Positions 46,489 through 56,484 of a DNA stretch of 64,000 nt are shown here, in pieces. Origin of the DNA: Pelagibacterium sediminicola (GTDB lineage Bacteria; Pseudomonadota; Alphaproteobacteria; Rhizobiales; Devosiaceae); contig NZ_QMEL01000003.1 of the NCBI RefSeq assembly GCF_003390885.1, positions 310,001 to 374,000 on the forward strand, written 5' to 3'. Below the pieces are notes generated by a model. That model searched no databases. It was not told where the DNA came from and was given only the letters and a program-made list of their open reading frames with translations. The translations under genes and the position numbers were made by a program. Position 1 is the stretch's first letter, and every line of letters starts with the position of its first letter.

Positions 46489-46969
46489 GTGCCGCAAGGG
46501 AAATATTGAGAAAGCTCGCAAAGCCCACCCAGAGCGCGTAGGGCACGAAAAGCCAGGCGGAGAGCCGGTCACGCAGCCAGCTATAGGCGATGAAGGCGAG
46601 GATGGTTGCGAGCATGGGGAGAATGATGAGGACGGCCAGCCAGAGGTTTTCAGCGGTGAAAAAGGCCGGAGACCACGCCCAGTTGAGCACCATCTGCAAG
46701 CCCCACAGACTCATTCCCGCGCCAAGAAAACCCTCGCGCAGCGCAGTGCGCCAGCCCGCAATGGCAATTAGCACGTAAAGGGTGAACCACACGGGGGCAA
46801 ATACCCAACTGGGCGGATTAAACGGCGGCTTGTCGAGCGCGTCGTACCACGCGCCGGGCGTTGTCTGGGTGCCGATGAAGGCGCCGGCGCCGATGACGAC
46901 GACCAGAAAGCCGCAAAGAAGGAGAAGGGACCGGGGCTGTCGCTGCTGCATGGAGATGTTCTTGCTCAT
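46481..46969 (-). CDS. tspO: TspO/MBR family protein
   Basis: 162-residue five-TM protein with the tryptophan-rich TspO pattern: KPPFNPPSWVFAPVWFTLYVLI and LNWAWSPAFF (quoted in part). TspO proteins bind porphyrins and act in stress or tetrapyrrole responses; in Rhodobacter TspO affects photosynthesis genes. It lies downstream of the RsmB-like gene. The Met at position 7 is an alternative start. Confidence 0.88.
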   Translation of the reverse strand: MSKNISMQQRQPRSLLLLCGFLVVVIGAGAFIGTQTTPGAWYDALDKPPFNPPSWVFAPVWFTLYVLIAIAGWRTALREGFLGAGMSLWGLQMVLNWAWSPAFFTAENLWLAVLIILPMLATILAFIAYSWLRDRLSAWLFVPYALWVGFASFLNISLAALN

Positions 46970-47005
46970 GGCCCAACAACGTCACCGGAAGCTTTCGGTT
47001 CACCG

Positions 47006-48298
47006 CTAGGGGTTTTTCCTTAGCCGGGCGCAGAAAAAGCCGTCGGTGTCCGTCGATGCCGGGGTGAGAGTGAGGGTCTTGCCGTCGCCGCTCAGGGGGT
47101 GCGGTGCGGCGGGGAAGATTTGCGGCCAGATTTCGGGCAGCGGGACGGCCTCGAAATCGGGGTGGCGAGCGAGAAAGGCCGCAACCTGATCGTCGTTTTC
47201 TTCGGGCAGGATCGAGCACGTTATGTAGACGAGTTCGCCCCCCGGCCGGAGGAAACGCGCCGCTTCATCGAGCACGGCGATCTGGTCGGCGATGCGCGCC
47301 TCGAGCTGGGCGGGGGTGAGCTTCCATTTGGTATCGGGGCGACGGCGCCATGTGCCGGTACCGGTGCACGGCGCATCGACGATGACGCGGTCCATCCTGC
47401 CCACGAGATCATCGAGCGCGCCGGGATCGGGATTGCGGACCTGAACGTTGCGCACACCATTGCGCTTGAGACGCTCGTGGATGGGTGCAAGGCGCGGGCG
47501 TTGGCTGTCATAGGCGAAAATCTGGCCCGAATTGCCCATGGCGGCGGCGAGCGCGAGGGTCTTGCCCCCTGCGCCTGCGCAAAGATCGAGGATCTGTTCG
47601 CCCGGTTTTGCGCCCGCCAGGAGGGAGACGATCTGGCTCCCCTGGTCCTGAATCTCGAACCAGCCTTTCTGGTATCCCTCATCCACCTGCACATTGGCCG
47701 TGCGGGCGGCGGCGGGACCGGCGGGAATCCGCAGGCCATCGGGCGCGATGGCGCAGGGTTGCGGCGAGAAGCGCGCAAGGCTTCTGGCCACGCGCTCGCG
47801 GCTCGATCTGAGCGTATTGGCGCGCATGTCGAGGGGCGGGCGGTGGGTCATGCCCTGCCCTTCCTCGATCCAGCGGGTGCCGAAATTGCGCTCGAGTGAG
47901 GGCGCGAGCCATTCGGGCGCATCGGCGCGCACGTGATCGGGCGCACTGGAAAAAGCCGAATCATCTGAAAGCCTTGCAGCTTCCGCTTCGGAGATCGATT
48001 CGGGCGCGAAGCGGTCGGTGCTCAAGTCCTCGTTCAAGGACTTCACATCTTGATTCCAGTCGTTGACCGCTACCGAGAGGATGAGCGCGCGCGGAGTGTC
48101 TTCACCCATGCGGAAGGCATGGGACGCGCGCTTGCGCAGGGCGTCATAGACCAGATTGCCGATGGCGGCGCGGTCCCCTGCCCCGGCAAAGCGATGATCG
48201 AGCGCCCAGCCCTTGAGCGCTTCGGACGCCGGGCGCTTGCGCGCCTCCATATCGGCCAGAATCTCCATGGCCGCCGCCATGCGTCCGGGCAGGCGCAT
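47006..48298 (-). CDS. RsmB/NOP family rRNA cytosine-C5 methyltransferase
   Basis: 430 residues from the ATG at 48298 (MRLPGRMAAAMEIL). SAM binding is DLCAGAGGKTLALA, the catalytic cysteines are in VDAPCTGTGTW and YITCSILPEEN. The N-terminal region resembles the NusB-like domain of RsmB. The target base (probably 16S rRNA) is family inference. It lies between guaB and tspO. Confidence 0.88.
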   Translation of the reverse strand: MRLPGRMAAAMEILADMEARKRPASEALKGWALDHRFAGAGDRAAIGNLVYDALRKRASHAFRMGEDTPRALILSVAVNDWNQDVKSLNEDLSTDRFAPESISEAEAARLSDDSAFSSAPDHVRADAPEWLAPSLERNFGTRWIEEGQGMTHRPPLDMRANTLRSSRERVARSLARFSPQPCAIAPDGLRIPAGPAAARTANVQVDEGYQKGWFEIQDQGSQIVSLLAGAKPGEQILDLCAGAGGKTLALAAAMGNSGQIFAYDSQRPRLAPIHERLKRNGVRNVQVRNPDPGALDDLVGRMDRVIVDAPCTGTGTWRRRPDTKWKLTPAQLEARIADQIAVLDEAARFLRPGGELVYITCSILPEENDDQVAAFLARHPDFEAVPLPEIWPQIFPAAPHPLSGDGKTLTLTPASTDTDGFFCARLRKNP

Positions 48299-48335
48299 CA
48301 GATGGTCTCCAACGTCACGGGAAAGGCTGCGCCTG

Positions 48336-49841
48336 TCACCTCGCCGCCCCGCCATAATTGGGGCTTTCGCGGGTGATGGTGACGCCGTGGACGTGGCTTT
48401 CACTGAGCGAGGCGCCAGAAATCCTTACGAAAGTCGCTTCGCGGCGGAAAGTTTCAAGGTCTTTCGCACCGGTATACCCCATGGCCGCGCGCAGCCCGCC
48501 CGCAAGCTGGTGGAGAACGCCGCCAGCCGGGCCCTTGTAGGGCACCTGCCCCTCGATACCCTCGGGGACGAGTTTCATCGCATCGTTGACTTCCTGCTGG
48601 AAGTAACGGTCCGCCGAACCGCGCGCCATGGCGCCGACCGATCCCATTCCGCGATAGGATTTGTATGACCGCCCCTGATAGAGATAGACCTCGCCGGGAC
48701 TCTCGTCGGTGCCGGCAAGGAGCGAGCCGACCATTGCGCAGGAAGCGCCGCCCGCCAATGCCTTGGCAAGATCGCCTGAGACCTTGATTCCACCATCCGC
48801 GATGATCGGAATATCCTGCTTGTCGGCTTCCTCGGCGCAGGCCATGACGGCGGAAAGCTGGGGCACGCCGACGCCGGCAACGATGCGGGTGGTGCAGATC
48901 GAACCGGGGCCGATGCCGACCTTGATGGCATCAGCGCCTGCATCGATCAGGGCTTTGGTGGCTTCAGCCGTTGCAACGTTGCCCGCCAGGATGCGGGTGG
49001 CGTTGCTTTCGCGCTTGATCCTTTCGACCGCCTCGGAAACGCGGACCGAGTGGCCGTGGGCGGTGTCGATGACGAGAAGATCGACACCGGCTTCGATGAG
49101 CATCATGGAACGCTCAAAGCCCTCGTCGCCTGTGGTCGAGGCGGCGGCTACGCGCAGGCGGCCATCTTCGTCCTTGATGGCGGACGGATGGAGTTGGGCC
49201 TTTTCCATATCCTTGACGGTGATGAGGCCGACGCAGTTCTGGTATTCGTCGACGACCAGAAGTTTTTCGATGCGGTGCTGATGGAGGAGCCTTTTGGCTT
49301 CTTCCTGGCTCACGCCGTCGCGCACGGTAATGAGCCCCTCGCGGGTCATCAGCTCGGAGATTTTCTGGCGTTCATTGCTGGCAAAGCGGACATCGCGGTT
49401 GGTAAGGATGCCCACCAGTTTGCCCGTATTACGCCCGCCGGTCCCGCCATTGGCAACGACAGGAATGCCGGAAATGCGATAGCGGTCCATCAGTGCATGA
49501 GCGTCGGCCAGCGTCGCATCGGGGCCGATGGTGATGGGATTGACCACCATCCCGCTCTCGAAATGCTTGACCTGCTTGACCTGTTCGGCCTGCTGTTCGG
49601 GGGTGAGATTACGGTGGATGACGCCCATTCCGCCCGCCTGCGCCATGGCGATGGCCATTTTCGCCTCGGTCACTGTGTCCATCGCCGAGGAGAGGATCGG
49701 GATGTTGAGGGCAATGTCCCTCGTGACGCGGGTGCGGATGTCGGCCTCGGTGGGCAGAACGTCCGAGCGGGCGGGTTGGAGCAGCACGTCGTCGAAGGTG
49801 AGCGCGGCTTCACCAGTGATGGAGGAAATAATCTTCGCCAA
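48336..49841 (-). CDS. guaB: Inosine-5'-monophosphate dehydrogenase
   Basis: NAD-dependent oxidation of IMP to XMP, the step before GuaA. The 501-residue protein has TFDDVLLQPARSDV, two CBS domains (about residues 95-220), the catalytic Cys loop GPGSICTTR and the flap RGMGSVGAMA. It is upstream of the methyltransferase gene, with guaA 2.8 kb further on the same strand. Confidence 0.96.
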   Translation of the reverse strand: MAKIISSITGEAALTFDDVLLQPARSDVLPTEADIRTRVTRDIALNIPILSSAMDTVTEAKMAIAMAQAGGMGVIHRNLTPEQQAEQVKQVKHFESGMVVNPITIGPDATLADAHALMDRYRISGIPVVANGGTGGRNTGKLVGILTNRDVRFASNERQKISELMTREGLITVRDGVSQEEAKRLLHQHRIEKLLVVDEYQNCVGLITVKDMEKAQLHPSAIKDEDGRLRVAAASTTGDEGFERSMMLIEAGVDLLVIDTAHGHSVRVSEAVERIKRESNATRILAGNVATAEATKALIDAGADAIKVGIGPGSICTTRIVAGVGVPQLSAVMACAEEADKQDIPIIADGGIKVSGDLAKALAGGASCAMVGSLLAGTDESPGEVYLYQGRSYKSYRGMGSVGAMARGSADRYFQQEVNDAMKLVPEGIEGQVPYKGPAGGVLHQLAGGLRAAMGYTGAKDLETFRREATFVRISGASLSESHVHGVTITRESPNYGGAAR

Positions 49842-49976
49842 GGCCAGACCCCTTCTTGCCCTTCATCTATCGGATGAATTTTTGATGGTTCGATGACCGG
49901 CGGAAGACTCACCTGCCGGTTTCGGGTTGGCGAGGGTCAATAGCACCGGGGGCGGCGTTTGGGAAGTGGAATGGCG

Positions 49977-50279
49977 CTACCTTTTGCGCACAAACTCGGT
50001 GCGCAGCACCAATCCTTTTACGCTTTCGTGGCGGCAGTCGATTTCCTCGGGGTTGTCGGTGAGCCTGATCGAGCGGATCACCGTCCCCTGCTTCAGTGTC
50101 TGGCTCGTACCCTTGACCTTGAGGTCCTTGATCAGCGTCACGGAATCGCCATCGGCCAGTTCATTGCCCGATGCGTCCCTTACGACCTGCGATGCAGCTG
50201 CGTTGGCCGCATGTTCGGAAGCCGGTATCCATTCCCCGGAAACCTCGTCATATACGTATTCGTCGCCGCTTCCCGTCAT
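49977..50279 (-). CDS. PhnA/YjdM-like protein lacking the zinc ribbon
   Basis: 100 residues from the ATG at 50279 (AAGGA six bases upstream). The C-terminal domain is a clear match to YjdM/PhnA (VVRDASGNELADGDSVTLIK, then DLKVKG and RTEFVRK). The N-terminal segment EYVYDEVSGEWIPA keeps the aromatic spacing of the zinc ribbon but has none of its four cysteines. YjdM is historically named alkylphosphonate utilisation protein but its role is unclear. It is divergent from motA. Confidence 0.82.
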   Translation of the reverse strand: MTGSGDEYVYDEVSGEWIPASEHAANAAASQVVRDASGNELADGDSVTLIKDLKVKGTSQTLKQGTVIRSIRLTDNPEEIDCRHESVKGLVLRTEFVRKR

Positions 50280-50456
50280 GCCATTCCTTTTTCCCAATTT
50301 CCCTCGTCATCTCCTAGCCGCAACGGGGACGCGGCGCAACACGATCAGACTTCGGTAACTTTACCCCGTTATACATCAGATTGAACAAGCTCCGGATACG
50401 AGCAGAATGCTATCGCCCGCGGCGTACCGGCGGGCCGGAACGAGAGTTAAAAGCGT

Positions 50457-51317
50457 ATGCGGGTTATCGTCGGCGCCGTGATCGTGTTCGCATCCGTTTT
50501 AGGCGGCTATGCGGCGATGGGCGGGCACCTGGAAATCCTCTGGCAACCTTTCGAGGCCGTCATCATCCTCGGCGCGGCACTGGGTGCCTTCATCATCGGC
50601 AACCCAAAGGCGGTGCTGATGGAAACCGGGAACATTTTCAAGAGGCTGTTCAAGGGATCGCAATACAACAAGCAGGCTTATGTGGAACTGCTCGGGTTGC
50701 AGTTCTCGATTTTCAAGCTGATACAGGCCAAGGGCCTCCTGGCCCTCGAACAGCATATCGAAAATCCCCAGCAGTCAGACCTTTTCGCGCGCTTTCCGAC
50801 ATTTGCGGGCAATCATCACGCCGTCGAGTTCATGTGCGACTATCTGCGCATGATCACGCTGGGCTCCTATGCGGTTCACGAGCTGGAATCGCTCATGGAC
50901 GAGGAACTCGAAACTCACCATCAGGAAAAAGAGCGCGTCGTCGCCGCCATTCAGTCGATGGCGGATGCCACTCCGGCCCTCGGGATCGTTGCCGCTGTGC
51001 TCGGCGTCATCAAGACCATGGGCTCAATCACCCAGCCACCGGAAGTTCTGGGACACCTGATCGGCGGCGCGCTGGTCGGCACGTTCCTTGGCGTCTTCTG
51101 CGCCTATGGTTTCTTCGGCCCCATGGCGCAGGCATTGCGCAACACCAATGAGGCGGAAGCCAAGTATTTCCTCTCGATGAAAGCCGGGCTTCTCGCCCAT
51201 GTGGCCGGTTACGCCCCGGTCATCGCCATCGAATTCGCGCGTAAGGCCGTGATGTCCGAAGACCGCCCCTCCTTTGCCGAAATCGACAGGGCAACCGCCA
51301 ACCTCAAGAGGGCCTGA
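50457..51317 (+). CDS. motA: Flagellar motor stator protein MotA
   Basis: 286-residue stator subunit with four membrane segments. The N-terminus (MRVIVGAVIVFASVLGGYAA) and the proton-channel segment TPALGIVAAVLGVIKTMGSI are characteristic, as is GALVGTFLGVFCAYGF. The cytoplasmic loop holds the charged residues that contact FliG. motB starts three bases after the stop. No other flagellar gene is present in the window. Confidence 0.94.
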   Translation: MRVIVGAVIVFASVLGGYAAMGGHLEILWQPFEAVIILGAALGAFIIGNPKAVLMETGNIFKRLFKGSQYNKQAYVELLGLQFSIFKLIQAKGLLALEQHIENPQQSDLFARFPTFAGNHHAVEFMCDYLRMITLGSYAVHELESLMDEELETHHQEKERVVAAIQSMADATPALGIVAAVLGVIKTMGSITQPPEVLGHLIGGALVGTFLGVFCAYGFFGPMAQALRNTNEAEAKYFLSMKAGLLAHVAGYAPVIAIEFARKAVMSEDRPSFAEIDRATANLKRA

Positions 51318-51320
51318 TCG

Positions 51321-52241
51321 ATGGCGCGGGGGAACGAAATCGTCATCGTCAAGCGGACAAGAAAGGCCAAGCACCCCCATCATGGCGGCGCCTGGAAGAT
51401 CGCCTATGCCGACTTTGTGACGGCGATGATGGCTTTTTTTTTGCTGCTGTGGCTGATTTCGATGACGACGCCGGAGCAAAAGCAGGGGCTGGCGGACTAT
51501 TTCGCACCCCCCAACATCGCCGAGACCACCAGTGGCTCGGATGGCGTGCTCAGCGGCCGCGCGCTGGACCACACCGGCGCCCAGATGGCTGGCTCGTCAA
51601 ACGATGCCGCGGGCGGTGTCTCACTGGTACCCGAACGGGACGGTCCGCCCTCACTCCAGTCCGCCGCCACGGGTAAGGACGGGGAGACGGGCAACCTCAA
51701 CGATGCGATCAATGCATCGCAGATCGACATCAATTCCAGCTACGAGCAGGTCTTTCACAGCGCGGCGGCCAGCATCCGGCAGGCCTGGCAAGCGCTGCCC
51801 GAGATCAACGAGATCGCGGACAACCTGATCATCGAGGAGACCGAGGAAGGTCTCGACATCCAGATCGTCGATCACGAGGGTCGGCCCATGTTCCCCGAAG
51901 GGTCGAAATATCCGTTCGAGCGCACGAGGAGTGCGATCACCGTGCTCGGCCCCATCCTGCAACAGCTTCCCCATCAGGTACGCATTTCCGGCCACACATC
52001 GGCTGGCGGAAACTATGCCGATCCGCGCTACGGGGCCTGGGAGCTGTCCGCCGACCGGGCGAATGTGGTTCGCGCATTGCTCGGCGAGTTCGGGCTTTCC
52101 GATGACCGCATCCATTCGGTCGTGGGACGGGCGGCGACAGAGCCCTATTTCGCCAACGACCCGTACCTTGCCGCCAACGAGCGCATCAGGATCACCATCC
52201 TCAACAACGCACCGCCGGTGCCTTACGACCTGACGCCCTGA
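51321..52241 (+). CDS. motB: Flagellar motor stator protein MotB
   Basis: 306-residue peptidoglycan-anchored stator subunit. One membrane segment (YADFVTAMMAFFLLLWLIS) carries the proton-binding Asp31. The linker is long and polar, and the OmpA-like domain shows ISGHTSAGGNYADPR and ELSADRANVVRALL. A run of nine T (51434-51442) within the membrane segment is slippage-prone. The last 19 bases overlap the convergent phosphoesterase gene. Confidence 0.94.
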   Translation: MARGNEIVIVKRTRKAKHPHHGGAWKIAYADFVTAMMAFFLLLWLISMTTPEQKQGLADYFAPPNIAETTSGSDGVLSGRALDHTGAQMAGSSNDAAGGVSLVPERDGPPSLQSAATGKDGETGNLNDAINASQIDINSSYEQVFHSAAASIRQAWQALPEINEIADNLIIEETEEGLDIQIVDHEGRPMFPEGSKYPFERTRSAITVLGPILQQLPHQVRISGHTSAGGNYADPRYGAWELSADRANVVRALLGEFGLSDDRIHSVVGRAATEPYFANDPYLAANERIRITILNNAPPVPYDLTP

Positions 52242-53086
52242 GCAGGTAACGGCGTTTCCGACTCGGCCTGATGCGCTTTTTCGCGTGTGACCCATTTCTC
52301 GCCGAGCCATTCGCGGACGGCGATGTTGATCTCGCCATCACGGAAATCGATGATGTTATAGGCATTGGGCTCGCCGCGCAGCCGCGTGGAGGTGGCCGAG
52401 GATGCCTGAGCGACAAGGATGGGCGCCGCCGCCGCGTAGCGCGGCCCCACAGGGGCGGCTTCCTTCACCTCGCCCTGCGCCTCGTGCCGCCGGACGTAGC
52501 TGAGATGAAAATGGCCGGAAAGGACGAGGCGGACACCGATGCGCGAAAAGACTTCCAGCGCCTTGTCGGCGCGCTTCACCCGGCGCTGGAAACGCACCAT
52601 CGGCTCTTCGGGGTGCATGAGCGGATGGTGGGCCACGACGACGCGGCATGTCGCATCCGAGTGTGCGGCAAAGCGCTGCTCGAGCCTGTCGAGTTGGCCA
52701 AGGCTGATCGTGCCGTCCGACCAGTTGAGGCCCCAACGCGCGCGGCGTGAGGTCTTGAGCCCGGCGATGGCAACCGAGCCCATCACGGTGAACGGCTCCA
52801 GTTCGGGGCTGATATAGGTCTTGTAGTATCCATAGGGATTCAGGAAGCGCCGGACGAGATTGCGTTCGGGAACATCGTGGTTGCCCGGAACGGCAAGGAT
52901 CGGCACGGGCAGCGTATTGAGAAAGGCGCGGGCCCGCTCGAACTCGCTCCGGCTGCCAATCTGGGTAAAATCACCGGATACGACGACCAGATCGGGAGAT
53001 TGCCCACGGATTTCGGCGGCGAACGTTTCAACCACCGCATCGTCATGGCGGCCAAAATGCAGATCGGAAAGGTGCAGCAGCCGCAT
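52223..53086 (-). CDS. Calcineurin-like metallophosphoesterase
   Basis: 287-residue phosphoesterase with the full metal-binding set: LSDLHFG, VVSGDFTQ, VPGNHDVPE, HHPL and SGHFHLS. The layout fits the CpdA/Icc-like class, which hydrolyses cyclic nucleotides or other phosphodiesters; the substrate is not deducible. Its start overlaps the stop of the lipid-kinase gene by one base, so they are probably co-transcribed. Confidence 0.85.
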   Translation of the reverse strand: MRLLHLSDLHFGRHDDAVVETFAAEIRGQSPDLVVVSGDFTQIGSRSEFERARAFLNTLPVPILAVPGNHDVPERNLVRRFLNPYGYYKTYISPELEPFTVMGSVAIAGLKTSRRARWGLNWSDGTISLGQLDRLEQRFAAHSDATCRVVVAHHPLMHPEEPMVRFQRRVKRADKALEVFSRIGVRLVLSGHFHLSYVRRHEAQGEVKEAAPVGPRYAAAAPILVAQASSATSTRLRGEPNAYNIIDFRDGEINIAVREWLGEKWVTREKAHQAESETPLPAQGVRS

Positions 53087-54027
53087 CAGACCGTGGCGCT
53101 CGTCTGTTGCAGGTCCGTGTCGGCCTGTTGCCGAGGCGGGGCGAGAATTTCAAGCTCGCACGGGCGCATGCTGAATTCGAGCGGGGTGGGCATCATTTCC
53201 ACCTCGCCGTCGAACATCACCTTGAGAGCCGGTTTCTTGCTGATGATCGTCACGGTCCGCGCCTCCTCGATGGTCAGTACTTCGTCGTCCCGCCAGCGGC
53301 CGAGCACCATGCGCAAGGCCAGGCGCACCATGTCGCCAAGGGTCAGATGCTTGAGGCGATATATGGTCAGTCTACCGGTATCGAGCCGGGAACGCGAAAA
53401 GAACATCCCCACCCCCTCGTCATATGCGTTGGACGCAACCGCAAGAGCCTGCATACGCTCGGCATGAGCCGGGCGGCCATCGGCGGAGACAGCGACCGCA
53501 AGCGGGCGCGCGCGTGCCAGCCGACGGGCCAGAAAGCGCAAAAAGCCGAACGCTGCGCCACCTCCCTCCCCCCTTATGTGCTCGCGGCCCGCAGCGAGCG
53601 CGGGCAAAACGCCGATAACGACCTTGTGCAGAAATATCCGCCCGTTCACGATCCCGACATCGATGGGGCGCGGCTCCATCGCCGCAAGCGCATCGGCCCA
53701 GGCCTCGGCTTCGAGCGGTATGCCCAGATCACGGGCCAGCAGGTTGGCGGTGCCGAGCGGAAGGATGCCGAGTATCTTTCCCGCACCACATACCGCGCCG
53801 GCAATGGCGGTGACGGTGCCGTCGCCACCCGCAGCCACGATCACCTCCGCGTCCGAGGCGATGGCCTTTTCGATACGCCGGTTGAGCAGCGTGTCGGAAT
53901 CGGCGTCGACCACAGCATCGATCCCACGCTGGGCAAGCGCGGCGATGAGCCCTTCCCCCGTGATTCCCGAGGCGTCCACGCTGCCCGAATTCACGTTGAG
54001 CAGGATATGGTATCGATAGCGCGTCAT
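53086..54027 (-). CDS. Diacylglycerol kinase family lipid kinase
   Basis: 313 residues from the ATG at 54027; a TTG 33 bases upstream is an alternative. The DAGK catalytic domain shows LNVNSGSVD, AAGGDGTVTAIAGAV and ILPLGTANLLARDLG. The C-terminal beta-sandwich (VMFDGEVEMMPTPLEF) is like YegS/BmrU. The lipid substrate is unknown. Confidence 0.85.
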   Translation of the reverse strand: MTRYRYHILLNVNSGSVDASGITGEGLIAALAQRGIDAVVDADSDTLLNRRIEKAIASDAEVIVAAGGDGTVTAIAGAVCGAGKILGILPLGTANLLARDLGIPLEAEAWADALAAMEPRPIDVGIVNGRIFLHKVVIGVLPALAAGREHIRGEGGGAAFGFLRFLARRLARARPLAVAVSADGRPAHAERMQALAVASNAYDEGVGMFFSRSRLDTGRLTIYRLKHLTLGDMVRLALRMVLGRWRDDEVLTIEEARTVTIISKKPALKVMFDGEVEMMPTPLEFSMRPCELEILAPPRQQADTDLQQTSATV

Positions 54028-54168
54028 TTCAGCGTCCAGCGGCAAGGCAAGTATCGACAAGATAACCGCGATGGCCCCGATTGGTTCATCGCGTGAGGGA
54101 ATTTGCGTAGGATCGGCGGCCGGGCAATGTCGGGACGGCAGTTGCCCGTGGAAACAGGAAGGCTCGCG

Positions 54169-54885
54169 CTAATCCTGCCTCGTACCCTTGAAACCTCGCG
54201 CAATGAGATAGGTTTCGGCGGATTCCTGGCGGCTGGAGGGCGGCTTGGCGTGAAAGGTCGATGCGAAATTGCGCTTGAGCATCGCGAGCAGTTCGTGCTC
54301 GGTGCCGCCCTGAAAGACCTTGGCAACGAAGGTACCGCCGGGCGCCAGCACGTCGAGCGCGAAATCGACCGCTATCTCGACCAACGCGATGATACGCAGA
54401 TGATCGGTCGCCTTGTGGCCGGTGGTGGGTGCGGCCATATCGGAAAGGACGATATCGGCCTTATGCCCGCCCAGCGCGTCGAACAGCGCCTGGGGCGCGT
54501 CGTCGTCGGTAAAGTCCTTCTGGAGCAGGATGGCGCCCGGCACCGGGTCCATCTCGAGATAGTCGATGCCGACAACGGTGGGATTTTCGGGGTCTGACTT
54601 AACGGCTTTAGCGGCAACCTGACACCAGCCGCCCGGCGCAGCCCCCAGATCGACCACGTGCATGCCCGGCTTGAGCAGATTGTATTTCTCGTTGAGTTCC
54701 ACAAGCTTGTAGGCCGACCGGGCGCGATACCCTTCGGCACGGGCGCGGGCAACATAGGGGTCGTTGAGCTGGCGCTGGAGCCAAAGCGTCGAGGACATGG
54801 AGCGCTTGCGTGCAGTCTTCACCCGCGTCTTGAGATCGCGGTCGCCACGGCGCCCGCTTCCCTTGCCTGTCGGCTTATCCGGCAT
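54169..54885 (-). CDS. rlmE: 23S rRNA (uridine2552-2'-O)-methyltransferase
   Basis: RlmE/FtsJ methylates U2552 in the A-loop of 23S rRNA. The 238-residue protein has a basic N-terminal tail, [16 protein letters not shown] with the first catalytic Lys, SAM motif [14 protein letters not shown] and [10 protein letters not shown]. Its start overlaps the ppx/gppA stop by 11 bases, the usual pairing in rhizobia. Confidence 0.93.
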   Translation of the reverse strand: MPDKPTGKGSGRRGDRDLKTRVKTARKRSMSSTLWLQRQLNDPYVARARAEGYRARSAYKLVELNEKYNLLKPGMHVVDLGAAPGGWCQVAAKAVKSDPENPTVVGIDYLEMDPVPGAILLQKDFTDDDAPQALFDALGGHKADIVLSDMAAPTTGHKATDHLRIIALVEIAVDFALDVLAPGGTFVAKVFQGGTEHELLAMLKRNFASTFHAKPPSSRQESAETYLIARGFKGTRQD

Positions 54886-56083
54886 TGGGGCCTCCCCGGC
54901 GTCCGCGAGGCGGACGCCCCCGCTTCCAGACGCGGTCCTCCGACATCATGGAAATCAGGATGCCTTCGCGCAGACCGCGATCGGCCACGCGAATGCGCTG
55001 GCAGGGCCATTCGCGCCGGATCGCCTCGAAGATCGCACAGCCGGGAATGACCAGATCGGCGCGCTCCCGACCGATGCATGGATTGCCCATGCGGCGTTCG
55101 TAATTCATGGCGAGCAGCACGCGCATCGTGGCATCGACGTCCTCGGACCGCATCCACAAGCCATCGACCTTGGCACGTTCGTAGCGGTCGAGCCCGAGAT
55201 GCAGGCCCGCCAGCGTCGTGACCGTACCCGAGGTTCCAAGGAACGGAATGGGGTGCGAGACCAGCATCGCGCGGAGCTTTTCACGTCCCCGGAACTGGCG
55301 CAGATGCCCGGCGACATAATCGACCATCGCCTCGAAGATTTCGGGGGTGACATCCACGCCACCGAACTTCTCGGCGATGGAGACGACGCCAACCGGAAGC
55401 GATTGCCAGGACCGGATCGAGGATGCGGTCTTGCCCCGGTTTTTCGGCCGGCCACCGCGAAAATCGAGCCAGGCCAGTTCCGACGACCCTCCTCCAATGT
55501 CAAAGAGCAACGCGCCCGATGCATCGGAATCGATCAGATCCGCGCAGCCGATCACTGCAAGTTCGGCCTCGGTCTTGCGGTCGACCACCTCGAATTCGAG
55601 GCCCACCTCGCGCTTGATCCTGTTGAGAAAGCTCTGCGAATTGCCAGCGGAACGGCAGGCTTCCGTCGCGATGATGCGGGTGCGAATGCCCTCATGCTGG
55701 GCCAGCTTGCCACGGCACATCCAGAGCGCCTCGATGGTCCGCTCCATGGCCGCATCGGACAGCCGGCCGGTTTGCGAAAGGCCTTCGCCCAGCCGGACGA
55801 TGCGCGAAAAACCATCGAGAACGCGAAAACCGTGCTCGGTTGGGCGTGCGATCAGCAGCCTGCAATTGTTGGTGCCAAGGTCAAGCGCAGCATAAACCGG
55901 CATGCGTCGCCGGCGCGGCCCTTGCGGCTTTTGCGCTGAGGTCCACCGTTGTCCCCTGTCCCCGCCGGGGCGGCGGAGCTTGTGGACACTTCCACCATGA
56001 CCGGTATCGAGCGAACCAGGCACGGCATCCGCGACCGGAACCCCGGCCTGCGAGAGTGCGGCGGACCGATTTGGATCGGTCAC
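54875..56083 (-). CDS. ppx: Exopolyphosphatase / guanosine pentaphosphatase (Ppx/GppA)
   Basis: 402 residues from GTG at 56083 ([12 protein letters not shown]), with GGAGACA upstream. The ATPase fold has [14 protein letters not shown] and [15 protein letters not shown], with the catalytic Glu in [12 protein letters not shown]. An N-terminal extension of about 60 basic, low-complexity residues precedes the fold, as in rhizobial homologues. No HD domain is present. It degrades polyphosphate or pppGpp by family knowledge. Overlaps rlmE. Confidence 0.87.
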   Translation of the reverse strand: MTDPNRSAALSQAGVPVADAVPGSLDTGHGGSVHKLRRPGGDRGQRWTSAQKPQGPRRRRMPVYAALDLGTNNCRLLIARPTEHGFRVLDGFSRIVRLGEGLSQTGRLSDAAMERTIEALWMCRGKLAQHEGIRTRIIATEACRSAGNSQSFLNRIKREVGLEFEVVDRKTEAELAVIGCADLIDSDASGALLFDIGGGSSELAWLDFRGGRPKNRGKTASSIRSWQSLPVGVVSIAEKFGGVDVTPEIFEAMVDYVAGHLRQFRGREKLRAMLVSHPIPFLGTSGTVTTLAGLHLGLDRYERAKVDGLWMRSEDVDATMRVLLAMNYERRMGNPCIGRERADLVIPGCAIFEAIRREWPCQRIRVADRGLREGILISMMSEDRVWKRGRPPRGRRGGPNAG

Positions 56084-56484
56084 TGTTCTTGTCTCCAGGC
56101 TGCCCGGTCGCCCCGCGTCCAGCCGCCGCTTGCTGCGAATCCAGCAGGCGGAGCCAGCACCGGCGCCCCATGGCAGACGCGTTTCATTTTCATGTACCAC
56201 GGTAGACGATCGTACCCGCCAAAGCAATCGTTACGCCTTGGGGCGGGCGGGCGGCGGGGTTTGCACCGTCAACTTCTCGCCACAAACGCGCTGTTTATGC
56301 CCTTTTCAGCAAGGGGGCAGCTTGAACGGGCTTCGTCTCCCCTGGCGCATTTCCCGTCCCGCTGCCTTTGCCGAGCGGACGGCCTTCCCGCCGTCGATGG
56401 TCAAACCACAGGTATCGAGCAGCGTACCGGCGCATCCGGCATTTGCTGGCCAGACACACGCGCCGCCATCAGGGATTGAAACAA
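56084..56484. other. Gene-free divergent region between ppx and a secreted-protein gene
   Basis: About 400 bases with no supported coding sequence. It should contain promoters for ppx (minus) and the secreted protein (plus). Long open frames across it on both strands lack family features and are read as GC-rich shadows. No strong hairpin or repeat seen. Confidence 0.5.
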
